This document shows positions 35,176-44,461 of a stretch of 64,000 bases of DNA, one piece after another (the stretch's first letter is position 1; every line of letters starts with the position of its first letter). The translations under genes were made by a program, and so were the position numbers. The DNA lies in contig NC_064215.1 in NCBI RefSeq assembly GCF_023101765.2, positions 9,920,001 through 9,984,000 on the forward strand, in the 5' to 3' direction. The DNA comes from Spodoptera frugiperda. Lineage: Eukaryota; Arthropoda; Insecta; Lepidoptera; Noctuidae. The notes beneath the pieces are model-generated. The model had not been told where the DNA came from. It ran no database searches and worked only from the letters and a program-made list of their open reading frames with translations.

Positions 35176-35516
35176 TCGTCCCAGGTTTACTTGTGTATCC
35201 ACCGATAAAACAAAAGCAGGATAACAAATATTATACCACATCCTAAACCCCTCTTAACTCCACACGTCCATCTTAGCCACTGGAGGTGTACCAGTTGTAT
35301 AAACATCGAACGTAGGAGTAAGCTGAGTACTATTGTTCTTAGCCCCTAGCCGGCTAGGTCCATGTGGGATTTCACCCGGAACTTCCCAGCTCACGTTGTG
35401 CACAGTTCGCAGTATTAGAAATGTTATAGGTTCGTGCCAGTATCACGTGTTAGTCCAGTGGTTGAGTCGGTTGTCGATTGTGTTTTGTAGTGAATATGTC
35501 TTATATAATATAATTT
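35176..35516. other. mixed-composition DNA, no gene seen
   Basis: A slightly GC-richer patch at about 35340-35440 carries a 62-codon open frame (35333-35521) without recognisable features. Confidence 0.35.
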
Positions 35517-35650
35517 ACTAGCTGGCCCGGTAAACTTTGTATAGCCTTTTTCTCACCTTTTAAACCTTCCTTTTACCTACGCGAATAATTCAAGACCAAA
35601 ATCGGCCAAATCGGTCCAGCAGTTTTAGTTTTAGCGAGACTAATGAACAG
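35517..35650 (+). repeat. CR1-like retroelement tail
   Basis: It starts CTAGCTGGCCCGGTAAACTT and has AAATCGGTCCAGCAGTTTTA and TTAGCGAGACTAATGAACAG. Such tails are widespread in insects. Assignment to CR1/L2-type elements is an inference. Confidence 0.5.
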
Positions 35651-35822
35651 TAAGTCTTTCCTATTTTTTTTTATACAAACCTTCTCCTGACGATAATGAA
35701 TACATTTAAAAAATAATCCAATATGGTACAGTCAGAAGTTATGCGCATACATACATTTTGGCGATAAAATTTTATTTATATATAAAATCAACATTATAAT
35801 GGTCAAATAATTTAGAAAGTAA

Positions 35823-35902
35823 GGCGTCTTGGCTGTTTCTATCACTACAAATTCCTTATAAAAGACAGAGATAGAATGATATTAAATTCACACCCAGACC
35901 CG
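35823..35902. repeat. remnant of the M1 MITE
   Basis: TTCCTTATAAAAGACAGAGA and its surroundings match the interior of the MITE at 14566-14636. Terminal repeats are absent. Confidence 0.45.
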
Positions 35903-36390
35903 AAACATACTGCTGAAGTTGCAGATAGTTAGAGACAGACGTTCAAATAATACCCTTTAAAGATTTTAAACTTTATTTTTCCCTGTTTGTGAGTGTATTG
36001 CCAAAATGTGTTCAAAACCTAAACCCTACCTCGTAAAATAAGACGCATTCACAAAAACCCGTGAATTCGGACGCAATATCGCAAACCCAGCCTATTTTTT
36101 CCAACACCCTTTTTAAAGGTTTTTGTGAAAGGGTTTTTTTGGGAACTAAATGTCTTTTCAGATTCAAAGAAGTGAAGTGTGAAGTCCTATAGAATAAGAT
36201 CTTCATTCAAATGATGTCCTATCATTTTGTGTTAGGCTTTTAAACCATCTGATATGATAAACAGCTTGTATTGTGGACTAGAGTGGATTCTAGATCTGAA
36301 TTTGCTTAGCAATCTTAGTAAGATTTTTTTGGTATGAGAAGGTTGTATTGATATGGTCAAGAGCACGTTTTAAGCTTTGGATTTTGGTAT
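35903..36390. other. AT-rich DNA, no gene seen
   Basis: No coding signal or recognised repeat. Confidence 0.45.
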
Positions 36391-36474
36391 TTAACACGTT
36401 AACCGACACGTCGGTCTCTGGTGTCCGACGCTTAATGAAGGATTTGCCTTCAACAGTTTATCTTTCGACAGTTA
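36391..36474 (+). repeat. family G repeat
   Basis: It contains TTAACACGTTAACCGACACG, TCTGGTGTCCGACGCTTAAT and GGATTTGCCTTCAACAG, related to 14988-15076. Confidence 0.5.
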
Positions 36475-36619
36475 ATGCTTTAAAGTATGTGTTTGTTAGT
36501 CATATTTTTATCTCCTCTGGTGAAAGACATCACAATATGTGTTACTTTTATTTATTTTCGTCACATTCAGCATTATTTATTCTACAGAGGGTTCTGTTAC
36601 ATTGGACTTGTACATTGGA

Positions 36620-36700
36620 GAGTTGCTCCGTGCGGGAATCGAACCCGCTACACGTTGCGCGGCAGCCGGTTGCCCAGCCACCGCACCAGCCGTGCAGTCA
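36620..36700 (-). repeat. SINE family 2, tRNA-like head
   Basis: On the minus strand it reads GGTGCGGTGGCTGGGCAACC, then GCGGGTTCGATTCCCGC, a perfect T-arm stem with B box, then ACGGAGCAACTC. It lacks the acceptor stem pairing of a functional tRNA and matches the SINE at 56593-56780. The long plus frame across it (36348-36770) is a SINE artefact. Confidence 0.65.
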
Positions 36701-36757
36701 TATTATGGCATTACGTGGCGTAATGTGGATCCCTTTGGGCATAAAAGGCGTCATCAT
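36701..36757 (+). repeat. SINE family 1, 3'-end fragment
   Basis: It contains TATGGCATTACGTGGCGTAA and TTTGGGCATAAAAGGCGTCA. It abuts the family 2 SINE head on its left. Confidence 0.55.
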
Positions 36758-36802
36758 TATTTGTGTTTAATCACATTCATTTTATACATTGACATACATA
36801 AT

Positions 36803-36999
36803 TAATGAAAACTATCGGATGATTATGGATTGACTAGTTAGATTAAGGAATATTGAAATAAAAGGACGGAGCGTAGTTTGAACAGGGAACGGTTTAATCA
36901 AGAGAGACAGAGGTGACATTGACTGTCATAAATTGTAAAATAAGATGCGTTCACTAAAACATATATTTAATAAATAGGGACTGCGTTCATATTTCAACA
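36803..36999 (-). repeat. 3' LTR of the copia element
   Basis: In element orientation it begins TGTTGAAATATGAACGC and ends TTTTCATTA. The inner boundary (36999) follows the polypurine tract and the outer boundary (36803) touches the ATAAT duplication. The ends are therefore TG...TA rather than the usual TG...CA. An AT-rich TATTTATTAAATATATG stretch near the start could serve as a TATA-type promoter element, and an ATTAAA farther in could act in polyadenylation. Both are inferences. Confidence 0.95.
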
Positions 37000-39900
37000 T
37001 CCTCTCTTGAACGTAGACCCATGCCAATCAGGAGCTGGTGATGCTTAGGCTTCGCCAGGGCTTTGGTCAGGCAGTCAGCAAGCATCGAAGTTGTGGGAAT
37101 GTACTCGATGCGAATGTCACCACATTTGACCTTGTCACGAATGTAGTGGTGCCTCACATCAATATGCTTGCTTCTAGCATGATAAGCAGAATTACCTGTA
37201 AGTTTAATGGCACTTTGATTATCACAGAACAAAGTAATAGTAGGGACCTTGGTTGCAGGCCACAACTCAATATGTAACTGTCTCAGCCATATAGCTTCTT
37301 GAGTAGCTGCTGAGATCCCCATATATTCAGCTTCAGTTGTCGACAACGCAATAGTTTGTTGCCTTTTAGAATTCCAAGATATGGCACCATCTTGAAACAT
37401 GAATACATATCCCGTGCAAGACCTTCTTTCTTCAGTACATGATGCCCAGTCAGAATCACAATAACCTGTAATTTCCTGGTTCACATTACTTTTATATAAT
37501 ATTTGAAGATTTTTAGTTCCTTGTAGATACCGTAAAATCCTCTTTACAGCCATCCAGTGTTCTGATGTTGGAGTTTTATTGTACCTGCTGAGTGTGTTTA
37601 CTGCATAGCAGATATCTGGACGTGTACCCTGTGAGATATATAATAAACAACCAATTGCTTCTTGGTAGGGTATTCCATCACATATATTATTATCCGAGGG
37701 TACAGAAAACTTAATGTCTGCTTCCATTGGAGTTCCCACGGCTTTGCAGTCCTCCATGTTAAATCTTTTCAATGTACTCTCTATGTATTTTGTTTGATCT
37801 ATATATATTCCTTTTTCATCATATTTAATCCGTATACCAATGTAATAGTTAGCTTTCCCTAATTCCTTCATTTTGAATTTTTGTGCTATTTTCCTTTTAA
37901 TATCCATAGCATGTTCCACATTATTGTAAAACAACAACAAATCATCAACATATAGTGCCAAGTATAATATACTCGCCTTACTATGCATATAATACACACA
38001 TGGATCCAAACGTGACTTCTTAAATCCAATTTCACATAAATAACCATCTAGTTTTTGATTCCATGTTCTACTCGCCTGTTTCAAACCATAAATACTTTTG
38101 TTAAGTTTACAGACTCTGTTTTCTCCATTTTCATAGCGCGATGGTTGTGTCATATACAACTCCACATCTATATCCCCTTGTAAGAATGCTGATAATGCAT
38201 CCAATTGCTCAATCTCTAATTGATGTTTAGCTGCCATTCCTAGTAAATATCTGATAGAAGTAAGACGTACCACAGGGGCGAAGACTTGATTATAATCAGT
38301 GCCATATATCTGTTCATATCCCTTGATAACTAGTCTTGCTTTATATTTAGCTACGTTTCCATCTGCATCCAATTTAGTTTTGAAAACCCACTTGCACGGA
38401 ATGGCTTTCTTACCAGGTGGTAGGTCAGAGAGAGTCCAAGTATTATTTTCTATTAATGATTTAAATTCACAGTCCATTGCATTTATCCACTCTTGTGCAT
38501 TTTCACTCTCTAAGGCTTCCTTTACAGACTGAGGATCATGCAGTAAAATACCATTCTTTGCTTCATTTTGACACAGGTAGGTAGGCATTTTCCCATTCTT
38601 TCTAGGTCTTAGGTTCCGGGTGGAGAGTGGTGGACTCAGGTTGATGTTACCTTGAGGAACATACTCTTCATCATCAATATCATCTTCACTGGTTTGTAAA
38701 CTATCATTTTCCTTCACTGTGCTTGTACTTTCATATGAACTTTCTTCACTGTTAACTGTTTCATTTAAACTTTCTTTTTCTTCTTTATTAGTAGAACTAG
38801 TAATCGGCATCAGTGTAAAATTCTTCTTAATGTTTTCCTCTAAAAATACAACATCTCTGCTTCTAACAATTTTTCCTTCTCTTTTATCATATAATCTATA
38901 TCCTTTAGATTCTGGGCAGTATCCAACAAATATAAGCTCCTTAGATTTGCAATCCCATTTCAATCGTTTCTCTTTGGGAATATGCATCATGGCTGGGCAG
39001 CCAAAGATCCTCAAATGCTGTACATTAGGCTTTATACCTGTCCACATTTCCTCAGGAGTCTTATAATTAATAGACTTGGTTGGTGAATGATTAATTACAT
39101 AGGCAGCAGTAGAAACTGCCTCTGCCCAAAATTTCTTCGGCAAACAGGCATCTATTAGCATACATTTGGCACGCTCCACCAGAGTTCTATTCATCCTCTC
39201 GCTCATTCCATTTTGCTCTGGAGAGTAAGGTACAGTAAATTGCCGTTTGATACCGGATTCCTTACAGAATTTATCAAATGCTTCATTTACATACTCTTTG
39301 CCATTGTCACTTCTTAGTATCTTAATTTTTGTCTGTAGCTGAGTTTCAACAAGTTTCTTAAATTCTTTAAAGCAGTCAAGAACTTGAGACTTAGAATGGA
39401 TATGATATACAAATACCTTTCTTGAATAATCATCAATGAATGTGACATAATATCTGGCACCTCCGAGAGACTTTTCTTCCATAGGACCGCATACATCTGA
39501 ATGTATTACCTCTAGAAGACTGGAAGCCCTTGTACCAGTATGTTTGAACGGCTGTCTAGTTTGCTTCCCCTGTAGACAAGTACTGCATGTCACATTCCTC
39601 TCTTGATCAATTTTCACATCCATTCCTTCTGTAGCCTCATTTAGCTTCTGTAGATTCTGGTAATTTAGATGCCCCATTCTTTGATGCCACAGGTGAGCTG
39701 AGGATAGCAGTGCAAAAATCTCATTATTTATCACATATAAGCCATTTTGTAAATGTCCTGTCATAACTAATTTAGAATTCTGATAAATTCTGCAATAATT
39801 CTCATCAAATTGAACATTACACTTATTTTTGGTCATTTGATGTATTGATAGCAAATTCACAGCTAAATCCGGGACAAACAGAACATTTCTCACCTGTACA

Positions 39901-40853
39901 GTGCCAATCAACCTGTTGCTTTTACAATCATAGCTTTTTATATTTACCTTGCCACAACCCATTACAGGTAGCTGTTTGTTATCAGCTACAGTTATGTTAT
40001 TTATAGAAGCAGGTTCAAAATCATAAAGCAAATTTTTATTATTAGTCATATGCATCGCAGCTCCTGAGTCAAGGTACCAACAACATGCATCCAGTGCAGG
40101 AGAAGCCGGAAAAGCAGCCACATAGCCAGAAGTCCCTTCACCCTTATCATCATGTTTGTTGTTTTGACTTGAGCCTTTATTTGAGCGACAAAATTTACCA
40201 ATATGGCCATGCTTGTTACATTTATAACACCTGGGGCCTTTGCCTGAAGGTTTGTAAGCCTTTGCATTATTCTTGTGGAAATTAGAATAAAAAGCCGCTG
40301 AGTCATTTACATTCTTGACATCTTGTAGAATCTTAGTTTTAACTAAATCTGTACTTATGGTCACACCTGAGCTTTCCATCGCCATTATCATAGGTTTGTA
40401 TGATTCTGGTAGCCCTGCGAGGAGAAGCGTACCCAGCCACTCATCGTCTACCTGAAATCCGATGTTCCGGAGCTTGTGTGCACAAGTAATAACCTTATTT
40501 ATATAATTTTCTACACTTCCACAGCTCTCTAAATCTGTAGTTATCAATTCCCGCAGTAAACCAACCTTCCTGGTCAAGCCGGAGTCATCAAAAGCTTTGC
40601 GCAAATTATTCCATACCTGTTCAGAAGTTCTTGCTTCCTGTATGTGGATATAATTTATAGGATCTACCAATAATATAATTTTTGTCCTAGCTTTTGTGTC
40701 GTCGCTTTTGCTGAAGGCGGTTTCGTCATCCTGTTCTACGCATTTCCAAAGGTCTTCGTGTTCCAAGTATGTTTTTACAGCAAAACTCCAAGTACTGTAA
40801 TTTTCGCGGCCTTTAAGTTTTTCAATGTTCATCATATTGCCATTTGACGTCAT
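36987..40853 (-). CDS. copia-type Gag-Pol polyprotein (1288 aa)
   Basis: A single frame encodes all proteins needed for copia-type retrotransposition in virus-like particles. Visible parts are a Gag region with a CX2CX4HX4C zinc knuckle (C209, C212, H217, C222); an aspartic protease with DSG at 262-264; an integrase with the zinc site H390/H395/C423/C426 and catalytic D453, D516, E552 (D-E spacing of 35 residues); an acidic Ser/Glu-rich linker around 690-735; a reverse transcriptase with D885 and YVDD at 968-971; and an RNase H with D1133/D1135, E1174/E1176, D1211 and D1232. The integrase-before-reverse-transcriptase order and the KWVFKTK and IYGLKQA motifs are typical of Ty1/copia. The ATG at 40853 is the first in frame after the primer site. 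The stop lies 13 bases inside the 3' LTR. As in Drosophila copia there is no gag-pol frameshift; that element regulates Gag output by splicing, and whether this one does cannot be seen. No disabling change was found. Confidence 0.96.
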   Translation of the reverse strand: MTSNGNMMNIEKLKGRENYSTWSFAVKTYLEHEDLWKCVEQDDETAFSKSDDTKARTKIILLVDPINYIHIQEARTSEQVWNNLRKAFDDSGLTRKVGLLRELITTDLESCGSVENYINKVITCAHKLRNIGFQVDDEWLGTLLLAGLPESYKPMIMAMESSGVTISTDLVKTKILQDVKNVNDSAAFYSNFHKNNAKAYKPSGKGPRCYKCNKHGHIGKFCRSNKGSSQNNKHDDKGEGTSGYVAAFPASPALDACCWYLDSGAAMHMTNNKNLLYDFEPASINNITVADNKQLPVMGCGKVNIKSYDCKSNRLIGTVQVRNVLFVPDLAVNLLSIHQMTKNKCNVQFDENYCRIYQNSKLVMTGHLQNGLYVINNEIFALLSSAHLWHQRMGHLNYQNLQKLNEATEGMDVKIDQERNVTCSTCLQGKQTRQPFKHTGTRASSLLEVIHSDVCGPMEEKSLGGARYYVTFIDDYSRKVFVYHIHSKSQVLDCFKEFKKLVETQLQTKIKILRSDNGKEYVNEAFDKFCKESGIKRQFTVPYSPEQNGMSERMNRTLVERAKCMLIDACLPKKFWAEAVSTAAYVINHSPTKSINYKTPEEMWTGIKPNVQHLRIFGCPAMMHIPKEKRLKWDCKSKELIFVGYCPESKGYRLYDKREGKIVRSRDVVFLEENIKKNFTLMPITSSTNKEEKESLNETVNSEESSYESTSTVKENDSLQTSEDDIDDEEYVPQGNINLSPPLSTRNLRPRKNGKMPTYLCQNEAKNGILLHDPQSVKEALESENAQEWINAMDCEFKSLIENNTWTLSDLPPGKKAIPCKWVFKTKLDADGNVAKYKARLVIKGYEQIYGTDYNQVFAPVVRLTSIRYLLGMAAKHQLEIEQLDALSAFLQGDIDVELYMTQPSRYENGENRVCKLNKSIYGLKQASRTWNQKLDGYLCEIGFKKSRLDPCVYYMHSKASILYLALYVDDLLLFYNNVEHAMDIKRKIAQKFKMKELGKANYYIGIRIKYDEKGIYIDQTKYIESTLKRFNMEDCKAVGTPMEADIKFSVPSDNNICDGIPYQEAIGCLLYISQGTRPDICYAVNTLSRYNKTPTSEHWMAVKRILRYLQGTKNLQILYKSNVNQEITGYCDSDWASCTEERRSCTGYVFMFQDGAISWNSKRQQTIALSTTEAEYMGISAATQEAIWLRQLHIELWPATKVPTITLFCDNQSAIKLTGNSAYHARSKHIDVRHHYIRDKVKCGDIRIEYIPTTSMLADCLTKALAKPKHHQLLIGMGLRSREDVEI
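37000..37008 (-). other. polypurine tract of the copia element
   Basis: AAGAGAGGA on the element strand sits directly before the TG of the 3' LTR, where plus-strand DNA synthesis should be primed. It is also coding, supplying the Arg-Glu-Asp codons near the end of the polyprotein. Confidence 0.8.
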
Positions 40854-41016
40854 GATTACTTATCAACAATATGTATTTTGCTGAAAGAAAGAATCCTGAA
40901 AAATCGCGACCACGTAATTTGACGTAAGAAAAAAAATTTTGTTTTTTCAATGTCAACAAAATTTAAATTTTTGAAAATTTCAATAAAACTGTCCCTAATC
41001 TAAACTAATCGGGCGT

Positions 41017-41030
41017 CTGGGCCCATAACC
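41017..41030 (-). other. primer-binding site for initiator-Met tRNA half molecule
   Basis: GGTTATGGGCCCAG on the element strand follows the 5' LTR with no gap. It is complementary to the anticodon-loop region of insect initiator-Met tRNA, not to its 3' end. Drosophila copia uses a cleaved tRNA fragment in this way. The match fixes the LTR boundary at 41031. Confidence 0.88.
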
Positions 41031-41227
41031 TAATGAAAACTATCGGATGATTATGGATTGACTAGTTAGATTAAGGATTATTGAAATAAAAGGACGGAGC
41101 GTAGTTTGAACAGGGAACGGTTTAATCAAGAGAGACAGAGGTGACATTGACTGTCATAAATTGTAAAATAAGATGCGTTCACTAAAACATATATTTAATA
41201 AATAGGGACTGCGTTCATATTTCAACA
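41031..41227 (-). repeat. 5' LTR of the copia element
   Basis: It is identical to the 3' LTR except for a single A/T difference. In element orientation it should start transcription of the genomic RNA. Confidence 0.95.
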
Positions 41228-41234
41228 ATAATAC

Positions 41235-41690
41235 TCTCTTATAAAGCTTTAAAATAAGTATAAAAAATAATTACTGGCCTTTTTCTAAGATAAATACACG
41301 AAATTTTTAGAATCAAAATCCTCCAAGAATTCCGATTTTAAACGAGCGTAGTTTTAAAAATAAATGGGAGACATTCCGTAGAAATTGTCGCTATTTAAAA
41401 TGGTGTTCGTAAAGGAATCTTTTTGTCCCGTTCACAGATTGAAAGCCACATAATATTTCCTTATCACGTTTTAAAAAATTCAGCGTGAGATTTCTAAAAG
41501 ATGCCTCTGAAGCTTTTTTTAAATTTCGTACTTTGATTTAATAGAGGGGGTAACGAGTGTTTTTGTTTTGTAAAAATGAAACTTATTTATAAGAGGTATA
41601 GTGTACAGAATTGCATGTGCTGATTGATGAGTTGCAACATAATATTCCAATATACCTGAAGTTTAACCTACCTATGTTTTATAGACACTG
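41235..41690. other. AT-rich DNA, no gene seen
   Basis: No coding signal or recognised repeat between the copia element and the family A copy. Confidence 0.45.
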
Positions 41691-42003
41691 TTTTTTATGA
41701 TATAAGCTGGTAAACGAGCAGATGTATCACCTGATGGTAAGCAATTGCCGCCGCCCATGGACACCTGAAATACCAGAAGCGTTACAAGTGTGTTGCCGGC
41801 CTTTTGGGGGTTAGGAATTTAAGGGTTGTTGGGGAATCGAGGATTGGGATGATTGGGAAAGGAACTAATTGGGCCTCTGATAACCTCACTCACGTAACGA
41901 AACTCAAAGCTAGCGTTGTTTCACGTCGGTTTTCTGTGAGGCCGTGGTATCACTCTGGTCGAACCGACCCGTTTGTGTCGAAACATAGCTCTCCCACACA
42001 TAA
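41691..42003 (+). repeat. family A repeat, complete reference copy
   Basis: All blocks are present in order: TTTTTTATGATATAAGCTGG, AAACGAGCAGATGTATCACC, GCCGCCGCCCATGGACACC, GGCCTTTTGGGGGTTAGGAA, AATTGGGCCTCTGATAACCT, GTTGTTTCACGTCGGTTTTC, and AGCTCTCCCACACATAA. The 88-codon frame at 41804-42070 is a chance frame in the repeat. The element class is unknown; I recall this sequence as abundant in noctuid genomes. Confidence 0.8.
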
Positions 42004-42382
42004 ATGTTTACAAGAATTTATAAAAATAGAATTTATTCCTGAAAGGGGCAGAATACATGTACTTGAGTAACATGAAAGGCACGTATTAGTACTAGAATAC
42101 CTATTGAACACGGTCTCGATTGCTTATTTCCACGTACATAGAACTATTATTGGAAATCAATTTCGAAATTCTCACAAACTATAAGATTGTCTGGTATAGA
42201 TGATATGTCTGTGTGCGTGTATGATATATAAAAAATACTATTTTTATATTTGTATGTCTATATATAGTTTTACTCTAAATTTAGAATCTCGGGTATAGTT
42301 AAATTTGGGCCCACTACACTATAAAATAGATAGACATAGAAGAAATAGAAATACATTATAAGTACCAATTTGATTCCTCTCT

Positions 42383-42606
42383 CCTTTTTCCGAGTTATAG
42401 TGTACTTTCTAAGATTATTGACACCACTGACTAACGTTTGGAAAACATCATGAGGAAATCCAGGCTTATAATTTCTAATTTAAAGTTTGACATCGCCAAC
42501 CTACATTGAGCAAGCGTGGTGATTAATGCTCAAAACAGTCTCCGTGTGAGAAGAGGTCTTTAGTCAGCAGTGGCCACTTATAAGCTGATGTTGATAATGA
42601 TGATGA
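42383..42606 (+). repeat. RTE-like retroelement 3' end (family C)
   Basis: It contains CCGAGTTATAGTGTACTTTC, GACACCACTGACTAACG, ATGAGGAAATCCAGGCTTAT, GAGCAAGCGTGGTGATTAAT and GTGAGAAGAGGTC. It ends TTATAAGCTGATGTTGATAA plus TGATGATGA, the microsatellite-type tail. Confidence 0.65.
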
Positions 42607-42609
42607 CAC

Positions 42610-43179
42610 AATAAAATATAGCATGCTTATATACAAAAAGTTTACAAAAACATCCACTTTTCGTCAGATAACTATATCTGGCTTAACATAAAATGTTATA
42701 TACCAAAAGTTTACAAACATAGACCCACTTAACGCCAGATACGCGTATGTTAAATAAATAGGACTAATCCTTTTAGGTACCAAACAAAGCCAGAATGCCA
42801 GATACTTAAAACCAGACCTACATATCTAACACAGAAGCCCACACAAAATTCATTACTCGTAATGTCAATGTGGAGCTCTTTTTAAATGTTAAGAGCTCTT
42901 GAACTAGTAGGTATAATAGCTAGAGGAACAATGCCGACTCTAGGCTTTCATAGAGGGTAACAATGTGTAGAGCTCTTGGGAACCTCTCTAGTGATCGGGC
43001 CAACTCCTTGTTTTATACAGGAGATTAATTCATGAGTAGCCCGGCTGTTCTCGATTTTTTCTGTGTGCTAATTTTCGCGTAGATCTTGTATTGTAGTCTA
43101 TTTTTAACATGGTCTTACTAATGTGTGTCTTTTATGTCATATCACTCATTAGTTCGTTATAAACACAGACATTGTGCTA
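42610..43179. other. AT-rich DNA, no gene seen
   Basis: No coding signal or recognised repeat. Confidence 0.45.
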
Positions 43180-43296
43180 TAAGTGTGGGAGAGCCATGCT
43201 TCGGCACGATAGGGCCGGCTCGACCGGAGTGATACCACGGCCTCACAGAAAACCGACGTGAAACATTCGTACCGAAGCATGGCTCTCCCACACTTA
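43180..43296. repeat. family A 3' ends in inverted arrangement
   Basis: TAAGTGTGGGAGAGCCATGC (start of a 28-bp arm, 43180-43207) pairs with 43269-43296 at 27 of 28 positions. The interior (GGCTCGACCGGAGTGATACC, CCTCACAGAAAACCGACGTG) is a minus-strand family A 3' end. A second, plus-strand terminus is joined to it. Confidence 0.7.
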
Positions 43297-43299
43297 ATT

Positions 43300-44221
43300 A
43301 TTCTCCCACATTTCACTAGGTGCTACTAATTGTTTATTCTGCTAGTTTTGCTTTCTACTTCAAAAACAACGCAATCAAGCGTTTTCTTTGTTCTTTACTG
43401 TATCTCAGGTTTAACTAATAAATCAGAAATTGATTCTTGTTATAATGCAAGTAGTGTAGGCTCGTCTTCTCAGTCGATACTTGGGAATTTCGCATAAATT
43501 ACGCTTAGATTTTTGCATTTTAATTGAAACTTAACTAATTGAAGTGTTCTAGAACTTTTAAAAGAATATTAATTTAATAATTTGAATTAATTTTGTAGAT
43601 TTTGTTTATATACGGTTTCTTTAAAGGATTATAAGTGAAGTGAAATGAAGGAATCTACTATTAAACATAATATTTACTAAATAAATCTACATGAAATAAA
43701 AACTAAAATAAGTTATAAATAAATATGTACAACTAACAATAGTTTAAAACTAAAACAAAGAAAAAAAAACCCTCTAATAGGCGTCAAAGTACTCGTCCGC
43801 ATCACTGCCACTGTAAAACCTTCCCAGAAGAGTCTACTAGTTATAATTATATTAAAATGAAATAAAAAACTTTTCACAACTTATTACTACAAAAAGAAAC
43901 ATAAAATATTTTTCCTTCACACCTCACCTGCCACGTCCAGAAGTTTTATTGCAATTATTAAATTTAATTAATTAATTAAAGGAAAATCCAATCAAACCCA
44001 TAATAGATGAACCAATTAAATTGAAATACAACAAATACCCCCGGTTCCGCCTCCATCAATCATTGTAAGGGATCAAGGAAATCCTTAGGGGAATTTTCAT
44101 AAGATTAATATTTTGCAATATTAATCGAAAGATGAATTACTTTGATTTATAATATTTTGCTACGTCCGTTACGTATAATACTTTGTTAAATATCTAAATG
44201 TAATTTGGAAGGAAACAAACA
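43300..44221. other. AT-rich DNA with one short GC-richer patch
   Basis: The minus strand at 43774-43833 encodes TLLGRFYSGSDADEYFDAY followed by TAG, directly after a possible TAG splice acceptor. It could be a terminal exon, but no compatible upstream exon could be shown. Nothing else is recognised. Confidence 0.3.
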
Positions 44222-44320
44222 ACGTCACGCCTTTTATCCCCGAAGGGTATCCCTGAAGGCAGAGGTACATATTACGGCACGTAATGCCGCTATAGAATGT
44301 ACATTTACCCACTTTTCACC
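44222..44320 (-). repeat. SINE family 1, 3'-end fragment
   Basis: On the minus strand it reads GGTGAAAAGTGGGTAAATGT, GCGGCATTACGTGCCGTAAT and ends GGGATAAAAGGCGTGACGTT. The CCTTCGGG block near the end is partly repeated. Confidence 0.65.
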
Positions 44321-44342
44321 AAGACTTGAAGAACTACAAATA

Positions 44343-44419
44343 GGTACTTTTGAAACGTCAACAAATGAAGAAATAGATAATAGTCTGTCAGTCTGTCCAT
44401 CAGTGAAGCTAGGTGGGCA
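44343..44419 (+). repeat. dispersed repeat family K
   Basis: GTCTGTCAGTCTGTCCATCA followed by GTGAAGCTAGGTG matches the reverse of 62437-62488. It partly resembles the interior of family J (25250-25285). Confidence 0.5.
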
Positions 44420-44461
44420 TCTTCATTTGAGACGCATCTTTGTTCAGTAGCAGCTATTAAT

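Larger units (their letters stand above)
36803..41227 (-). mobile_element. complete Ty1/copia LTR retrotransposon
   Basis: The 4425-bp element is bounded by two 197-bp direct LTRs with one mismatch (about 36850 versus its equivalent at about 41078). It is flanked by the 5-bp duplication ATAAT (36798-36802 and 41228-41232). In element orientation the order is 5' LTR, primer site, a leader of about 177 bases, gag-pol frame, polypurine tract, 3' LTR. No stop, frameshift or large deletion is seen, and there is no envelope gene. Near-identical LTRs imply a recent insertion. The family name is not assigned. Confidence 0.97.

Noticed and set aside
36628..36700. Possible functional tRNA gene on the minus strand
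   Set aside because: The T-arm is perfect but the acceptor stem does not pair and the sequence continues into a SINE body seen at 56593-56780.
36348..36770. 140-codon plus-strand frame and two overlapping frames next to the copia element
   Set aside because: The frames run through a reverse SINE family 2 head (B box, CGGGAATCGAACCCGC) and a SINE family 1 end. Translations such as CSVRESNPLHVARQP are typical SINE-derived false proteins.
36806..36999. Alternative 194-bp LTR ending in canonical TG...CA
   Set aside because: With these ends the flanking 5-mers (ATTAA and ATAAT) do not match and three bases would be left between LTR and primer site. The 197-bp definition gives a perfect ATAAT duplication and an immediate primer site.
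43774..43928. Two-exon gene model using donor CAG|GTGAGG and acceptor TAG|ACT
   Set aside because: In the only phase compatible with the terminal peptide, the upstream piece meets a TAA after six codons with no acceptor in between.
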